Source: Trichoplusia ni
Taxonomy: Eukaryota > Arthropoda > Insecta > Lepidoptera > Noctuidae
Assembly: GCF_003590095.1 (NCBI RefSeq)
Contig: NC_039481.1
Coordinates: 248,001 to 312,000 of the forward strand
DNA: 64,000 bases
Reading direction: 5' to 3'
The translations under genes were made by a program, and so were the position numbers. Below are positions 1-11,712 of the stretch, one piece after another; positions within the stretch are counted from its first letter, which is position 1, and each line of letters begins with the position of its first letter. The notes below the pieces were generated by a model, which was not told the origin of the DNA, ran no database searches, and worked only from the letters and a program-made list of their open reading frames with translations.

Positions 1-1773
1 GGCTGGAAATAATAGTTTAGTGTGAGTTATTAAATGCTCAGAGGAGGCAAACAAATTTGGTTTTCTTTAATACATTTATAAAAATAATATTTACAATAAC
101 TTAAGTCAAGAATAGGAATCGTAGACTGTAACTTAAAAATACATAAGTGCCTAACCAGTGCCAAGGTCTTCGGTAAAGTAAACAAACAAATAGAATGCTG
201 CATCACTATTACATGAACATCGTGTATGTAACTTACGTCAATACCTCGCGGTCGCTTTGAAATCAATTTGCACCACTTCACATTTTCACGAGGTTATTTA
301 ATGTAGCCGACGCACGAATCGATCGACTTATACCAAGGATCGACTCCTTACGACGATATTCAACTTAGACCAAAGTCTAACGAGACTGCCTCCCTCATGG
401 ATCAACTGGCAGAACCAAGAATGATTTTCAATGTCAGGTCAGACTTCTATTCAGACCAGTGAATAATACACTTACACAATAAATTGAATTCATCCTAACC
501 GTACCATTTGTTGAACCATAGACCTTCACATCAGCTCGGTCCATCATTTATTATTTAGAATTTTTAATTAAAAGTCAACATCAATGCAATTGTGATATTT
601 TAACGAACTATCAATTAGGTAGTGTGTGATAGTGCGGAAAAATTACATGATAAACAGACGCTTGAGTTTAGATGTCATGTTGTTATGACTGAATTTGACT
701 TATCTCATCTCGTTCCTGTCAAAATCACAGTTATGAAAAGTATAATAAAACTCCGCTTGTTGTTGAGGCCTCTTAGTGTCACTCACACACTCGCGACCCT
801 CGTAATAAAAATATAGAAGTGACAGATGTAATTGGCAAAGAGAACCCGAATGTACTTATGCTTAAAATTAGGATTTGTAATTGTGAATAAGCCTGTGTTC
901 GTCAAGATGTCTTCTTACGTTTCTTCCTACAAACACGTTGGCAGTCGCCTTGTGGAGAACGAACATGGCCGCTCATTAGGACTAGTTATTTACTTATTTT
1001 GTTGATTAGTATTGGAATTTTCTTAACTGCGAACATTACAGCACGCGACACGGAAACACCACGCTGTTCTCCTAAAAAGGATCTCGCTAAGTGTGCAACA
1101 ACATATACCTGATAGCTAGTTATTTACAGTGCTTTTTGTTAAAGGCACAAACTTTATGGCAGTAATCCAAAAAACAATTAAGAACAAGTCGTTAAGTGTT
1201 CTCTACTTTTTATGCGCTAACTTCAATATTACAATAAGTTCTGTTATCTTCAGCCGATCCTTACGTGGTCAATCTTATTGTGAGACCTCTCTCATAAGTA
1301 ATTAATGTTATCTTGTCATAGAGTATCGCATGGATCGAGGGTGGCTGATAAGAGCCGTTACTAAACTGATTGCGGAATAATGGTCCGCCGGCACACCCGG
1401 CCACCTGCGCGTCCGATACGTGTCGTCACACCAGCCTGCTAGACTGTGACACTATCTGCTAGCTATTATAGTGACGTTGACGATGGAATCGATGAAAATA
1501 AACGAACAAAATAGTTTATATGAACTCTCCATGAAATATTATTTCTTTTAGGATCATTCTTATTTCACGTCATAATCTAAATAGCTACCTTGGTCGGTGA
1601 ATAAAAATAGACATGAAACTGTGAACCACAATGAGCGTATCAAGCCCACATTACAGACGAATCAATATGATTACCTAACAGGGTGATTGTCAAGAAAATA
1701 GGGAAAACATCCAATTTGCCTCAATCACTGGAAGTACTGGCAATTGCGGCGAGATTGGCCCATTACGTGTCGG
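1..1773. other. Intergenic, no gene seen
   Basis: This AT-rich stretch has only short ORFs without splice logic, codon bias or recognisable motifs. The right part probably holds upstream regulatory DNA of the gene that starts at 1814. I could not identify individual elements in it. Confidence 0.5.
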
Positions 1774-1780
1774 TATAAGA
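1774..1780 (+). promoter_or_regulatory. TATA box of the small secreted protein gene
   Basis: TATAAGA lies 34 nt upstream of the ATG at 1814. A TATA box normally places the start site about 30 nt downstream, which would put it near 1804 and give a 5' UTR of only about 10 nt. The sequence match is seen; its promoter role is inferred. Confidence 0.5.
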
Positions 1781-1813
1781 GGCGGGCGCGGGCGGCGCGG
1801 GCTAGCTGTCGCC

Positions 1814-2662
1814 ATGCTGTCGCCGCTCGCGCTCTACTGCCTCCTCGCCGCCGCCGGACTGCTGCTCGCACCCGCATGGGCCAACCCTGCGGTCAGGCCA
1901 CACCTTACATTTAAAAATATACAGCACGGAAATAATACAAACTAAGTTATCCGGAAATAATGTCATTACCATTATATTATATGGCAAAGACATATTACAA
2001 TAATAAACATGTATGAAAACGCCCACATATCCACATATTGACATCATGTATTGAAAAAGTTCGTGTAATGGAAATACGGGCGATCACAAATATCATTATT
2101 TCTTCAATGTGTTTATTTCTAAGAATGTGTCAGGTTCATTTTATTTGAGTGACTATTAAGTCCTGTGTAACATTAGTGTCATATGTGTTGCAGCCCATGG
2201 CGTCCGCGTCGGAGTCGCTCCCGCTGTCACTGGTGTCGGAGCTGAGCTCGCGGCTGGGCGCGCGGCCCGCCCGCCTGCCGGAGGCGCGCCTGCCGCTGCC
2301 CTCGCCGCAGGAGCTGGACGCCATCAAGAAGGTCGCGCAGATCCTCGTCACACTCGGACAACAGGTACTGGGATAGGGTACGTCTTACTAAATTCGTTCT
2401 CGACAACCATACAGGTTTTTCTCTACTCTTTATCTTTTAGAAACGAAAACTGTAAAGCTCACAGAAATTTAAATGCGAAATAGTTTTATTCATGTATTTC
2501 AATGAAAAAAATGCAAGAGAAAGAAATTTATCGTATATTTTGACGGATGTTTTGTAGGTGATACCAGCTATCATAGGCGAGCCGACCGCCGCGCCAGGTG
2601 TCTGCGAGCCGCCGCCTGACGACGTGCCCAGCGATCCCGTCAACCTCGACAAACAGACATAG
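1814..2662 (+). CDS. Small secreted protein, 3 exons, unknown function
   Basis: Exons are 1814-1891, 2194-2364 and 2558-2662, all joined in phase 0, giving 117 aa. Residues 1-23 form a signal peptide: M-L-S-P, then a Leu/Ala-rich core, with an AWA cleavage site before N24. The mature part is rich in Ser, Leu, Pro and Arg. It contains a likely amphipathic helix (residues about 62-90, around ELDAIKKVAQILVTLGQQ) and a Pro/Asp-rich tail ending in KQT. Only one cysteine follows the signal, so disulfide-knot folds are unlikely. The first donor is GTCAGG, weaker than the GTACTG of exon 2. The TATA box just upstream suggests a tightly regulated, tissue-specific gene. It could be a neuropeptide-like precursor or another haemolymph or secretory peptide; dibasic sites are limited to one KK. 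I do not recognise the family. Confidence 0.72.
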
Positions 2663-5600
2663 ATCTAACGGCAATGTTCTACCTTCCGAGAATTATCAAC
2701 AAATAAGTATAATTACAAAACACTCCGAACCTCCTTACATAGAGCGCTCGCCTCCGAGGAGAATGGCCTATCTTGGTATATCTCCGGCCGTGTCGGATTG
2801 CAGTCCCGTCGGATTATGCGAGCCGGGTATTACGGACTGCAACTGTGTGTGCACAGTGCACAGACACATACATACACATACACGGAACATCTCCTTTAGA
2901 TAGACATGCTTGTTACACGTGTTTGGCTCAAAATCAATGTAATTCCTGCTCTATTCCATCGGCAAAGGAGGTGAAATAAGAACTCGCTTGTTTGTTTATA
3001 TTCTGGGAACAAAACATTTGTATAGCGTTTACTTACATACTTTAGTAAAACTGGGATTTTATTTAACTTGTAAATATTAACGGCTTCCGTAGCATTCAGT
3101 TTTAGTTGGTCAGCAATACATGTATTTACAAATTGATGATGATTTTTAATTTATGCAAATGCACTGGTTTGTATGTATCGGCGTGTGACGTGTTCGAAGG
3201 GTAGCGGGGTGGTGGCGGCGGTGCGGGGCGTGGAGGGGGGGGGGCGTCGGGATGCTGATAAGGTAGTTATGTCATGCTGTGCTGATATATGCAGGGTAGC
3301 TCGGTGATGTATGGCTTCGATGTAATCAATACCGCGTTTGCATACTTTGCATATTAGCATGCATCTGACTGCCTCCACTTAATTATGTCCTTAATTTTCT
3401 GTTCAAAGAGGTCATAAACATTGCTGTGCGCAGTGTGTCATCAGAAAAACTATGTTTTATTTATTGATGCTCAATAATAATGTTGCTTGTCACTCAAACA
3501 GTTGCTTTAAATTCAGTCATGTATTGTTCATGAGTTCGCGTGTACAGCAAGAAAGTATTAATTAACGAATGTCGAATGATTAGCAACATTGTGGCTGGTT
3601 AATAAAGGCGGGACAATAAAACAGCGCCGCTTGATGGACGCCACGTGTTGCGATGCTCAGCGAGCTAATTGTATTGTCTTTATGGCTGCTCAATTATATT
3701 ACTATTCCGAGACACTACGTTATAAATGATTTAACTTAATTAACTTTCAGTACGATATGTAGCTATGTACATACAGTACATTCTCAAAGTCAAAAGAGTT
3801 TCAACAGTTTCAGACTGAAATCATAAAAATACTTTAATAAACAATAAACATCCATCATTCTACATTCATAGTTTTATCTTATTCATATATCTTATCATAT
3901 TTAGACATGAGTGCTTAATTTATTTTTATTCAAATTGATTTGACTCGCTACGAATATATATCAATGTGGCATGTATGTAAAGTACTATCCATGTACTAGC
4001 AAATGCCTTGAAAATCTTTGGCAGAGTACAGGACGCAGAGTTACAACAAACTGTGTCTGTAGTTCTGAACATACAGTGTAGTCTTGTACAATTAACATGG
4101 GTTTAAAGAAATGAATCATGGTACGTGGCGTACGACTCCGTCCCACATTTGGATGTGCACTGATTGAAGCTAAAACAATGATGAGAAGTCTGTACAAGAA
4201 AGTATTTGTGTAATTTATTTGCGATCGAGTTATGTAAGTCAGTGTACTAAGTGTAATAACAGTGCTCAGAGAAACAAGATCGTGGGAATGGATAACGTGG
4301 TGCGGCCGGTGCGGGCTGCGTGCTGCGTGCCGGCCCGGGCGGCGCGCGGCGGGGCCCGCAGAGCCGCCGGCGCTCAGCGCTTATTAAATTCCTTGCAATC
4401 TGGTGTCGACGCCGGTGGCGCTGCTCGCCGCTTGCTGGCGGCTAATTCCGCGCCCGGCACGACGCCAACGGAGTCGCCGCTTGTAACGCAGTAATTGAAT
4501 CCGATGAGCTTCAATGTCGAGGGGATTTCGCATAGCTCACATGCCACTCATTATTGGACAGATGAGGTCAAAGTAAACAACCTATCAAATATAACAAGCG
4601 TTTGTCTTCTGACAAAGCTTGTCTGAGACTCTGTAACTGATATTACTCAATTAGACTTATTCTTAGACTATATCTTACCTACGTCATAGAACTACATTAG
4701 AGCAGTGGCGTCAGCGCGTTGTCACGGTAACTTGTTTGATTATAATTATATTATTATGTGTGCTTTTATATCGCAATCTATCTGCGAGACTTTTTAAAGA
4801 ATTTTGTGCAGGTATTAGAGACATTTACCCCCTTAGGGCGGTGGGTGGCTCGAGCGGAGATAAGCGTGTACCTCCGAGTGTGTATGTACAGCAGACAGGC
4901 TCACGCCGCACTTAGTTAAGCAGAGATTAATAGTGAAGCAGCAGCGCGCCGCAGTACTGAGCATACATAATGACTGAAGTGAGTCATCGTTTAAACTGCT
5001 GTGTAATAGATTTTTATTAATGTTTGACATAAAAACATACAGAATGAAGTCGTAAATAACAGTAATTATGAATTCGGTGCCTTCGCTCGAATGCCACGCT
5101 ATACATACACCTACTCCCAGCGTGTTGCTTATTTATATTTCATCATTAACCTTAGTGTTTGTGTAAATATTCATGCATCGACAAAAGGTGTTAACATATG
5201 ATTACATATTCGTTTGAGTTTGTTCAACTTGTGGCAGCTATCCTTGGCGGGTGTCTCCGGGGCGCTACACATGTTACATAAGGCGGAGGTCGCGGACCTC
5301 GCCAGCTCGACACTCTGAAGGTTCCTATTAAGTATTAATTCATTCGTTAACGACCCTCGGTTTTAGTGCTTTAGATGTAGATGTATTCCGGCTAATTTAC
5401 CTTTGGCTTATTGATATAGTATTTCCGTATATTATGTTAGTATTCAAATCAGTAGATTTTAATTACTTTTGAAATGCGAAAGATGAGGCTCTTGACGATA
5501 ATTAGTTATGTTTCCGAAATACCTAAATCTGGCAGTAATAAACCACTCACATAACAATACTCCCGAAGTAAGTAGATTCATAAAATACTTTAATTAAAAC

Positions 5601-7690
5601 TACGGAACATTGTAATCTGAGATGTCGTTGCTGAGCAAATTAAAATGAAAATGAATTTACGATGCAGGGTTACGACACGGGGGCGGCATGGCGGCCGTAC
5701 AGCGACTACACGACGCTACAATATAAAGAGAACACAAAGATACAGTCGCGTAGAAAGTGCCTGACGTTTAGAATGCTCCGGGGATCTTGATCTCCGTTTG
5801 TCTACGACTACAGTCGCAATTACGTACAAAAGTTCCCCTTCCAAGTATCCCATTCGCTATTACTTATTTACTAAAATATGCATGTTGGATTTATTACAGC
5901 CGTTATTCAGCACATTTCAGTTTGAAACTAGTTTGTTGACGTTCACATACTGGCGTCTGCAAAGCTTGGCAATAGCGAACAGTAATGGTCAAAATTCCTA
6001 GAACAAGTTTTCTTAACATTAGCATCGCAGTTCAGTTGAAAAGATTCCGAGTTGCGCCAAAACACACGCTGCGCCATTTTTAAACTGTCTCCCTTTGAAC
6101 TGTCCATTTGGCTTGGGATACACGCTTGTGGCATTTAACATGAATGCGAGGCGAAGTTAATTACAAAATATTATGTACAAGTCGTGATTTAGTAGCAGCT
6201 CTAACTACTACATCGGTTTTATGGAGGCTCGTATGACGCACTTATAAAACAGGACCTCACACTAAAGATTAGCACTCATTTGGCACATTTACCTACTTGA
6301 AGAGTAAACAAGTAACGGAGTACACACCGCGCACTAATTCTAACACAATGTTACACGGCGGCGGCAGAGCGACCCTCGGTGTGTTTGCTCAAGGACATTC
6401 TACATTCCGCGGTTTGTACCCAATATCAGTTTAGGAGATCAGTTTGATCAGTCTGATTGTTGATACAACTCATTAACGGACTCGGCGCAAGGTTTCTAAA
6501 GACAATGTCGAGACGAATATATAACTGACTTGTTTGTGTGCTAACGCTATTATTATCGGGATGTTTTATGGGTTTCGCACATGGGGCTGGTTTGTTATGT
6601 AACATTAACATTTAACATGTTTGCGCACACCAACGCCCGCAGTGCTCCCGCGTATTCTACGAGTGGCGCGAGCTCACCTCGCGACCTCTGTACTGAGTTA
6701 CCTCTCGTCTGCTGGTGTTTATAACTTCATGTCACGAACGCACTGAATAAAATGCCAACTATGTTGGTGATTAACCCGTATCTTGTCAGTTGTAATGGAG
6801 CGCGGGTTTATAGAACTCGAGCGCGTTAGCTCGCGTGTTAATACTCTGTCAAGTGGATATATACATAGATAATAGTATAATAGCACTCTGGATCTCCAGT
6901 AAACAGCAATAAAGCAACGACCATGCTAACAACAGTCGTCATGAAAAATGAAATAATAGAACAAACGTCGTTTTTCATTTGCTTTATAACATTGGACGTT
7001 AGAAAGATGTTATATTTGACTTTAAGATGATCGAACAAGCTGATAAGCAAAAACATTGAAAGCTTAATCTGGACTGTCATCTAAGTAGGGCAAACAATAA
7101 GTATTTGTAGACTGTTATCATTGCGATTTGATTGGACCAGCTATTCAGCGAAGTTCGGCGTGTGCCAAGCCGGCTTACAACTAATTCATAGTTAAATTAA
7201 GTTAACCGGTACACAGATGTAAAAAGTAAATAGTAGTATATGTTCGTGTAGATAGACAGTGTGATACATGTATGTGGAGGGCCTTGTCCAGGTATCGTGC
7301 GCTAGTCGCCGCCCACGCGCCATCGCTATCAGATGTATTGTGCCCGATAGCCATAAGTTACGGGCCGCGGGCCGCCAGCCAGCATACGTCACGCTCGCTC
7401 CAGCTGAGCCCGAGTCCGCCGCACCTCTATGAGATAACCCGAGGCTGGGTTTTAGGAGTGTAACCTTCATTTCACCCTTAACCGCTTTAACCTTTCAGCA
7501 GGTCAACGTGTGAAGTTTAGAATTCCCATTGAGTCATACAAACTTTTACATATGTACATAGAATATTGTATTTACCTCCTATTAACCTGCTTTTCAAGTA
7601 AATAGCTTGGAGATGTGATTTTAGCGTTCGAAACTATATTAATACAGATATGATTATCTTTTTGCTAAGTTTTAAAAGAACATTTTATTA
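2663..7690. other. Non-coding stretch, including probable 3' UTR
   Basis: No ORF here shows convincing coding features. The first part may be the 3' UTR of the secreted protein gene, with AATAAA-type signals present (for example near 3601). Position 3229-3242 has a G-run. A GC-rich patch at 4296-4460 encodes only a low-complexity Ala/Arg ORF with no splice support. Confidence 0.45.
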
Positions 7691-7807
7691 AGTACCATTG
7701 CATGTTTTATCACCCAAAGCAGTACGAGCATGGTATGCACATGGACTTAATCTATTAAACAAAACATTTTCAAAATCATTAACAGTTGCATAGATTCACC
7801 GCCACTA

Positions 7808-8192
7808 TTAGAGAAAATAAATTTGAGAGTACCCCGACATAATTCTCGCTTGCGAACATTATTTTCAGTGCCCTCTTATGGAAAAATATATACTGGTAAC
7901 AACTTTTTTAAACGCAGTGTTAGCACTTATAATAATGAGTTTAATGAACTAGACATTTAACGACAGTTTAAGTGTTTACAAATCTAAAATTAAAGAAAAA
8001 TTTTGTCAGCAGTAGCGGTTAATGTTTTTAAAGCCTGACAACCCAACTTCTTGTACCTTTTCATCTTCATTGTTTGTATTTTAGTTTACTTGTACTAATG
8101 CGATGGAACTCTAAGTCAGTATGTATTCAATTGAACTGTAAGCATTGTATGTAAAATACTGTTTGTTTCCTAAACAAAAATAAATAAATAAA
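7808..8192 (+). mobile_element. 5'-truncated non-LTR retrotransposon (reverse transcriptase C-terminus)
   Basis: Frame 7808-7960 reads through LRVPRHNSRLRTLF and ends with STYNNEFNELDI and a stop. This matches the C-terminal end of Jockey/CR1-type reverse transcriptases, where 'VPRHNSR...LF.VP' precedes a Tyr-Asn motif. About 200 nt of AT-rich 3' UTR follow, closing in an AAATAAATAAATAA tail at 8178-8192. Everything 5' of this is missing, as expected for target-primed insertion. The clade assignment is tentative. Confidence 0.6.
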
Positions 8193-8205
8193 CACTATGT
8201 AACAC

Positions 8206-8211
8206 TTTATT
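8206..8211 (-). terminator. Candidate polyadenylation signal of the pickpocket gene
   Basis: AATAAA read on the - strand, about 215 nt beyond the stop codon at 8424. It is the first such hexamer downstream and lies next to the tail of the retrotransposon remnant. Confidence 0.4.
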
Positions 8212-8423
8212 ACTTAAATGCATCATGTTATTTATTATATTGTTCGATTTCAAAATGTCAAAGATATGATATTGAATAGACGGATAGAAGCTATCACAAT
8301 AGCGAGGAGTCATGAAGCTCCATCTATACTTTACTTTATCTAAAACGAAACTAATCACACCCTCTGTTGTCTGAAATTTCTCAATCTACATTAGCCTGGC
8401 ACTAGATGGCGCTGTTACCAACG

Positions 8424-11400
8424 TCACTGACTCGCAAGCGGGTACATAGATGTCGCTGTCGGCTTGAGATTGGCGACCCTCGTGCGTCGTATGAAGTGGT
8501 ACACGAAGCGAAAGGAGCAGTGATACACCAGCTCCGTGCACGTCAGCACTGAGAGACCCGTCACCACCATCCATTGAGTACAGAGTTTGACTGCCACGTA
8601 ACAAACGAATTATTTGAACACGGTATTTAATTTGGCCGCTCTGGCTCTGAAGCAACCAGATAAATAGCTTACACTGTATTAGGAGGATTATTAAATACAT
8701 TTGAGTATATATTAATCCAACTAATAAAATGAGTTTTAAACTTTTGCTATTCTCGGTGTCTTTTCACATTCAGATCGAAGAATAACATTTTACTTCAAAC
8801 AATATGTCAATCATAAATATTATGTAACTTACGTATGATCTCAGTCCAGCGCGTGAAAGACTCCACGATGTACCAGTTCTGGTGGTCGATGTTGTAGAAC
8901 ACGCGGATCATGGTCGTGTTCACCATCGAGATGTCATCACTGAGAACAAGTTCAATAATGTTAATGAACGACACAAAAAGAAAATATATAAACATGAATA
9001 TATCACTGCCTATTGTATACAGCACTCTGCATACGAAAATTGCTTAGAAATCCGTAGCAGACATGAAACAATTGAATCAAATTATGTGAAAAACGGAATG
9101 TAAATTTTTCAGGATAGGTTCTCTTCCTTGTTGTGATTTAGAACCACCACTTCATGACAAATTAATGTATTATTCGTTGTTTATCAGAATTTTGATGTTT
9201 AACTCAAAGCAATAAAGGCTAGATTAAATGCGCGATTGATTGGTGGTACAGTCATCACAAAGCTGAACGGTATTGCATGAAATGCATCAAATTACTTCAG
9301 AAGGAAGACCATTTGACGGAACTGTCTGAACAAATAAGTCCAATTACTTGTATATTAAACACGCAGAATAACTTCAAAGCTAAACTGTACAAAAAAATGA
9401 TGTTTTTGATAATTTTGTTTTCGAGAATTACCGTTTAGCATCCACAAGGTAAGCATAAGGCATTTGGATAGTTAGTTAGTCTTTAGATATCAGTGTCTCA
9501 CGATAAGAAGTTCCCGAACAGACTGAGGTTGAGCCGGTGCATGGAGTGCGAGATCTGCGCCCGGTAGAGCTGGCGGCGGCAGAGCACGCGGCAGTTGGAG
9601 CAGTCCATGGCGTCCTGCCGCTCCTGGCTCAGCGCCGGGTCCGTGCCCTCGCCAGGGTGCAAGTACATGAACTTTTCTGATTAGAATAGGCATTTGTAAT
9701 AACTTCGATACCGGCAACTCATCTGAAAATATTGATTACAAGTAGTCACCCCTGTGCTTGTTGAGGCAGGCGAGCTCCCCCAGCGTGCAGGTGGGCGGCG
9801 CGTGCGGCGCGTGTCGCGCGTGCTGCGGCTGCCAGGCGTAGGGCACGCAGCCGCACAGCGCGCGCGCCGTGTCGCGCCGGCACTCCGTCAGGCACCACGA
9901 CATGCCGCCGCCGTGCAGCCGGCAGCCGCGCTGACACACAACACAGAAGGAAGGACGGTTAACGATAATCAGCAGTCAGCTCTTATTGCGGCACGCGCCA
10001 GATCAGTCAGGCCTCTACCCATAACCTACCCATTTCTCGCTGTAGTAGCTGATGTCGTCGGCGGGGTACTGCATGAGTGGGTGGATGTTGTAGAAAAGCG
10101 AGGCGTTGCGCGGCAGCGGGTACATGCGCACGTCACCGCTCTCCAGCATCGGGTACTCGTCGCCGGCAAATATCAACATCTAGAATAGGGAGTTTGAAAA
10201 TCGCACAATACTAGACATGCTATACAATCACAGAAGAAGGCGTCATGTGAAACGGAATACCACCTCCATTCCATAAACGGGTCTGCGGACGTAGGCGAAA
10301 TCGTCGCGCGACTCCTTGACGACGATGCCGAGCCCGTAGTCCGGTCCGATTAGATCAAGCACAGCCGGCTTCCTGTAGAAGTCTATTGGTCTGCAACATA
10401 CAAAAAAAATATAAAGTGATGTTAAAAAAAATGAATGAGTAATAGATGAATGATCTTATGGTTTCTTACTGGTATCGAGAGTTAAAGACGCAGCAGAAGC
10501 CGAGAGCAGTGAGCCTGGTCCCGAACAGACTGCTGCAGGGCTCCAGACGCCCGCGCCAGCTGCAGCGGAGCATGATCGTCGAGCAGTTTGCTGACAACTA
10601 TGAACAAGACCATGAGGAAAACAATATACATAATAATTTAATTGACTCTTTCTGTAACATTGGCAGGGCACAAAGAAAGCTACTTTAAACGAATATCATT
10701 TATTGATGGAGAGTGAGGGAAAGATTTATATTTACGATTACGTAAAAATATTTACTTCGACGCCTGACTATACTTTCCGACTTAATTTATAAAAAAACTC
10801 AGATCACTATTTTGCAGTGAGAATACCTTGAGCATGATGTCGGTGACATTGTAGGTGCTCTCCACATCCCTTATGAAGTTCTCGAAATGCACCTTGAGTG
10901 GTGGCAACGCGAACGTTAGCAGCGCACCCATGTTCAGCAGGTTTTGCTCTATCTCACTTCTTCGGAAACCGTAGACAATCTTATTCTTGGGGTGTCTAAG
11001 TAATATAAGAGAAGAATATCATTTCAGCAGTTAGCATTTGCGGCTGCACTGATTACTGGTAATATTTGTTCATTTTTAAACTACAAACGTACTTATACAA
11101 ATAGTTCGTGTAGTTCCTGAGAGCAGCCCTGCTGATGACCTTGTTGGAGCAGACCGCGACGGCCGGGAACTTGAAGTTAGTGATGGGAGTGGCGGTGGTC
11201 TGCAGGCTGATGATCAGCGGCGGCTGCTTCAGGATCAGGGAGAAGTTGTTTACCACCATGGAGCTGCCCACCGCGATGGTCAGCAGCATCAACGTAATGT
11301 AGCCATATCTAGAAATAAAGTTCAATCATAAAAAAAAAATCATTTTTACAATTTCCAAGCTTTTATAATAACTTCTAATGTTGTACCAGTCAACATTAAA

Positions 11401-11712
11401 AGTTGTCTATACTTTTGGACTTGACATCAGATCCTCATGACTGAAGTGCGTAATATTCGGTGCTCGGAAAAGTAACGTCCACATGCTAGACATGGAGTCT
11501 GACCTCTCGCAGCTGGTGGCGCTGGCGTTGATGTACTTGACGGCGGCGACGGAGCAGGAGCGCCAGAAGTCTGCGAGCGCGTCGCGCAGGCTGTCCCGCA
11601 GGCGCTGCTCCAGCCGGCAGCCCGCCTGCTGCCCGAACCTCATGGGCCGCGACACCTGCATCGCGGGCTTCTTCAGCTTCTTGCTCCACAGCTCGGGGTC
11701 CACCGTCCGCAT
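8424..11712 (-). CDS. ppk: Pickpocket-family DEG/ENaC sodium channel
   Basis: A subunit of a trimeric, amiloride-sensitive-type cation channel of the plasma membrane; insect members serve touch, salt, water or pheromone sensing and fluid transport. Exons in transcription order: 11712-11504, 11308-11093, 10995-10827, 10597-10470, 10390-10264, 10179-10030, 9930-9750, 9676-9502, 8939-8833, 8590-8424. All phases match and give 542 aa, typical for the family. TM1 follows the SCER motif (about residues 69-92). After it comes the conserved FPAVAVCS at the start of the ectodomain. The cysteine-rich domain includes a GFCCVFNSRY stretch and a WCLTECRRD block. TM2 is near the end, with G-L-S at the selectivity-filter position and ELVYH after it. 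The usual His-Gly pair in the cytosolic N-terminus is replaced by Ala-Ala (CSVAAVKYI). The start ATG at 11712 is the first in-frame ATG, but the frame stays open upstream, so an extra 5' exon is possible. The exact paralogue is not assignable. Confidence 0.9.

Noticed and set aside
4219..4494. 91-aa + strand ORF in a GC-rich patch
   Set aside because: Low-complexity Ala/Arg composition, no splice sites and no signal or domain.
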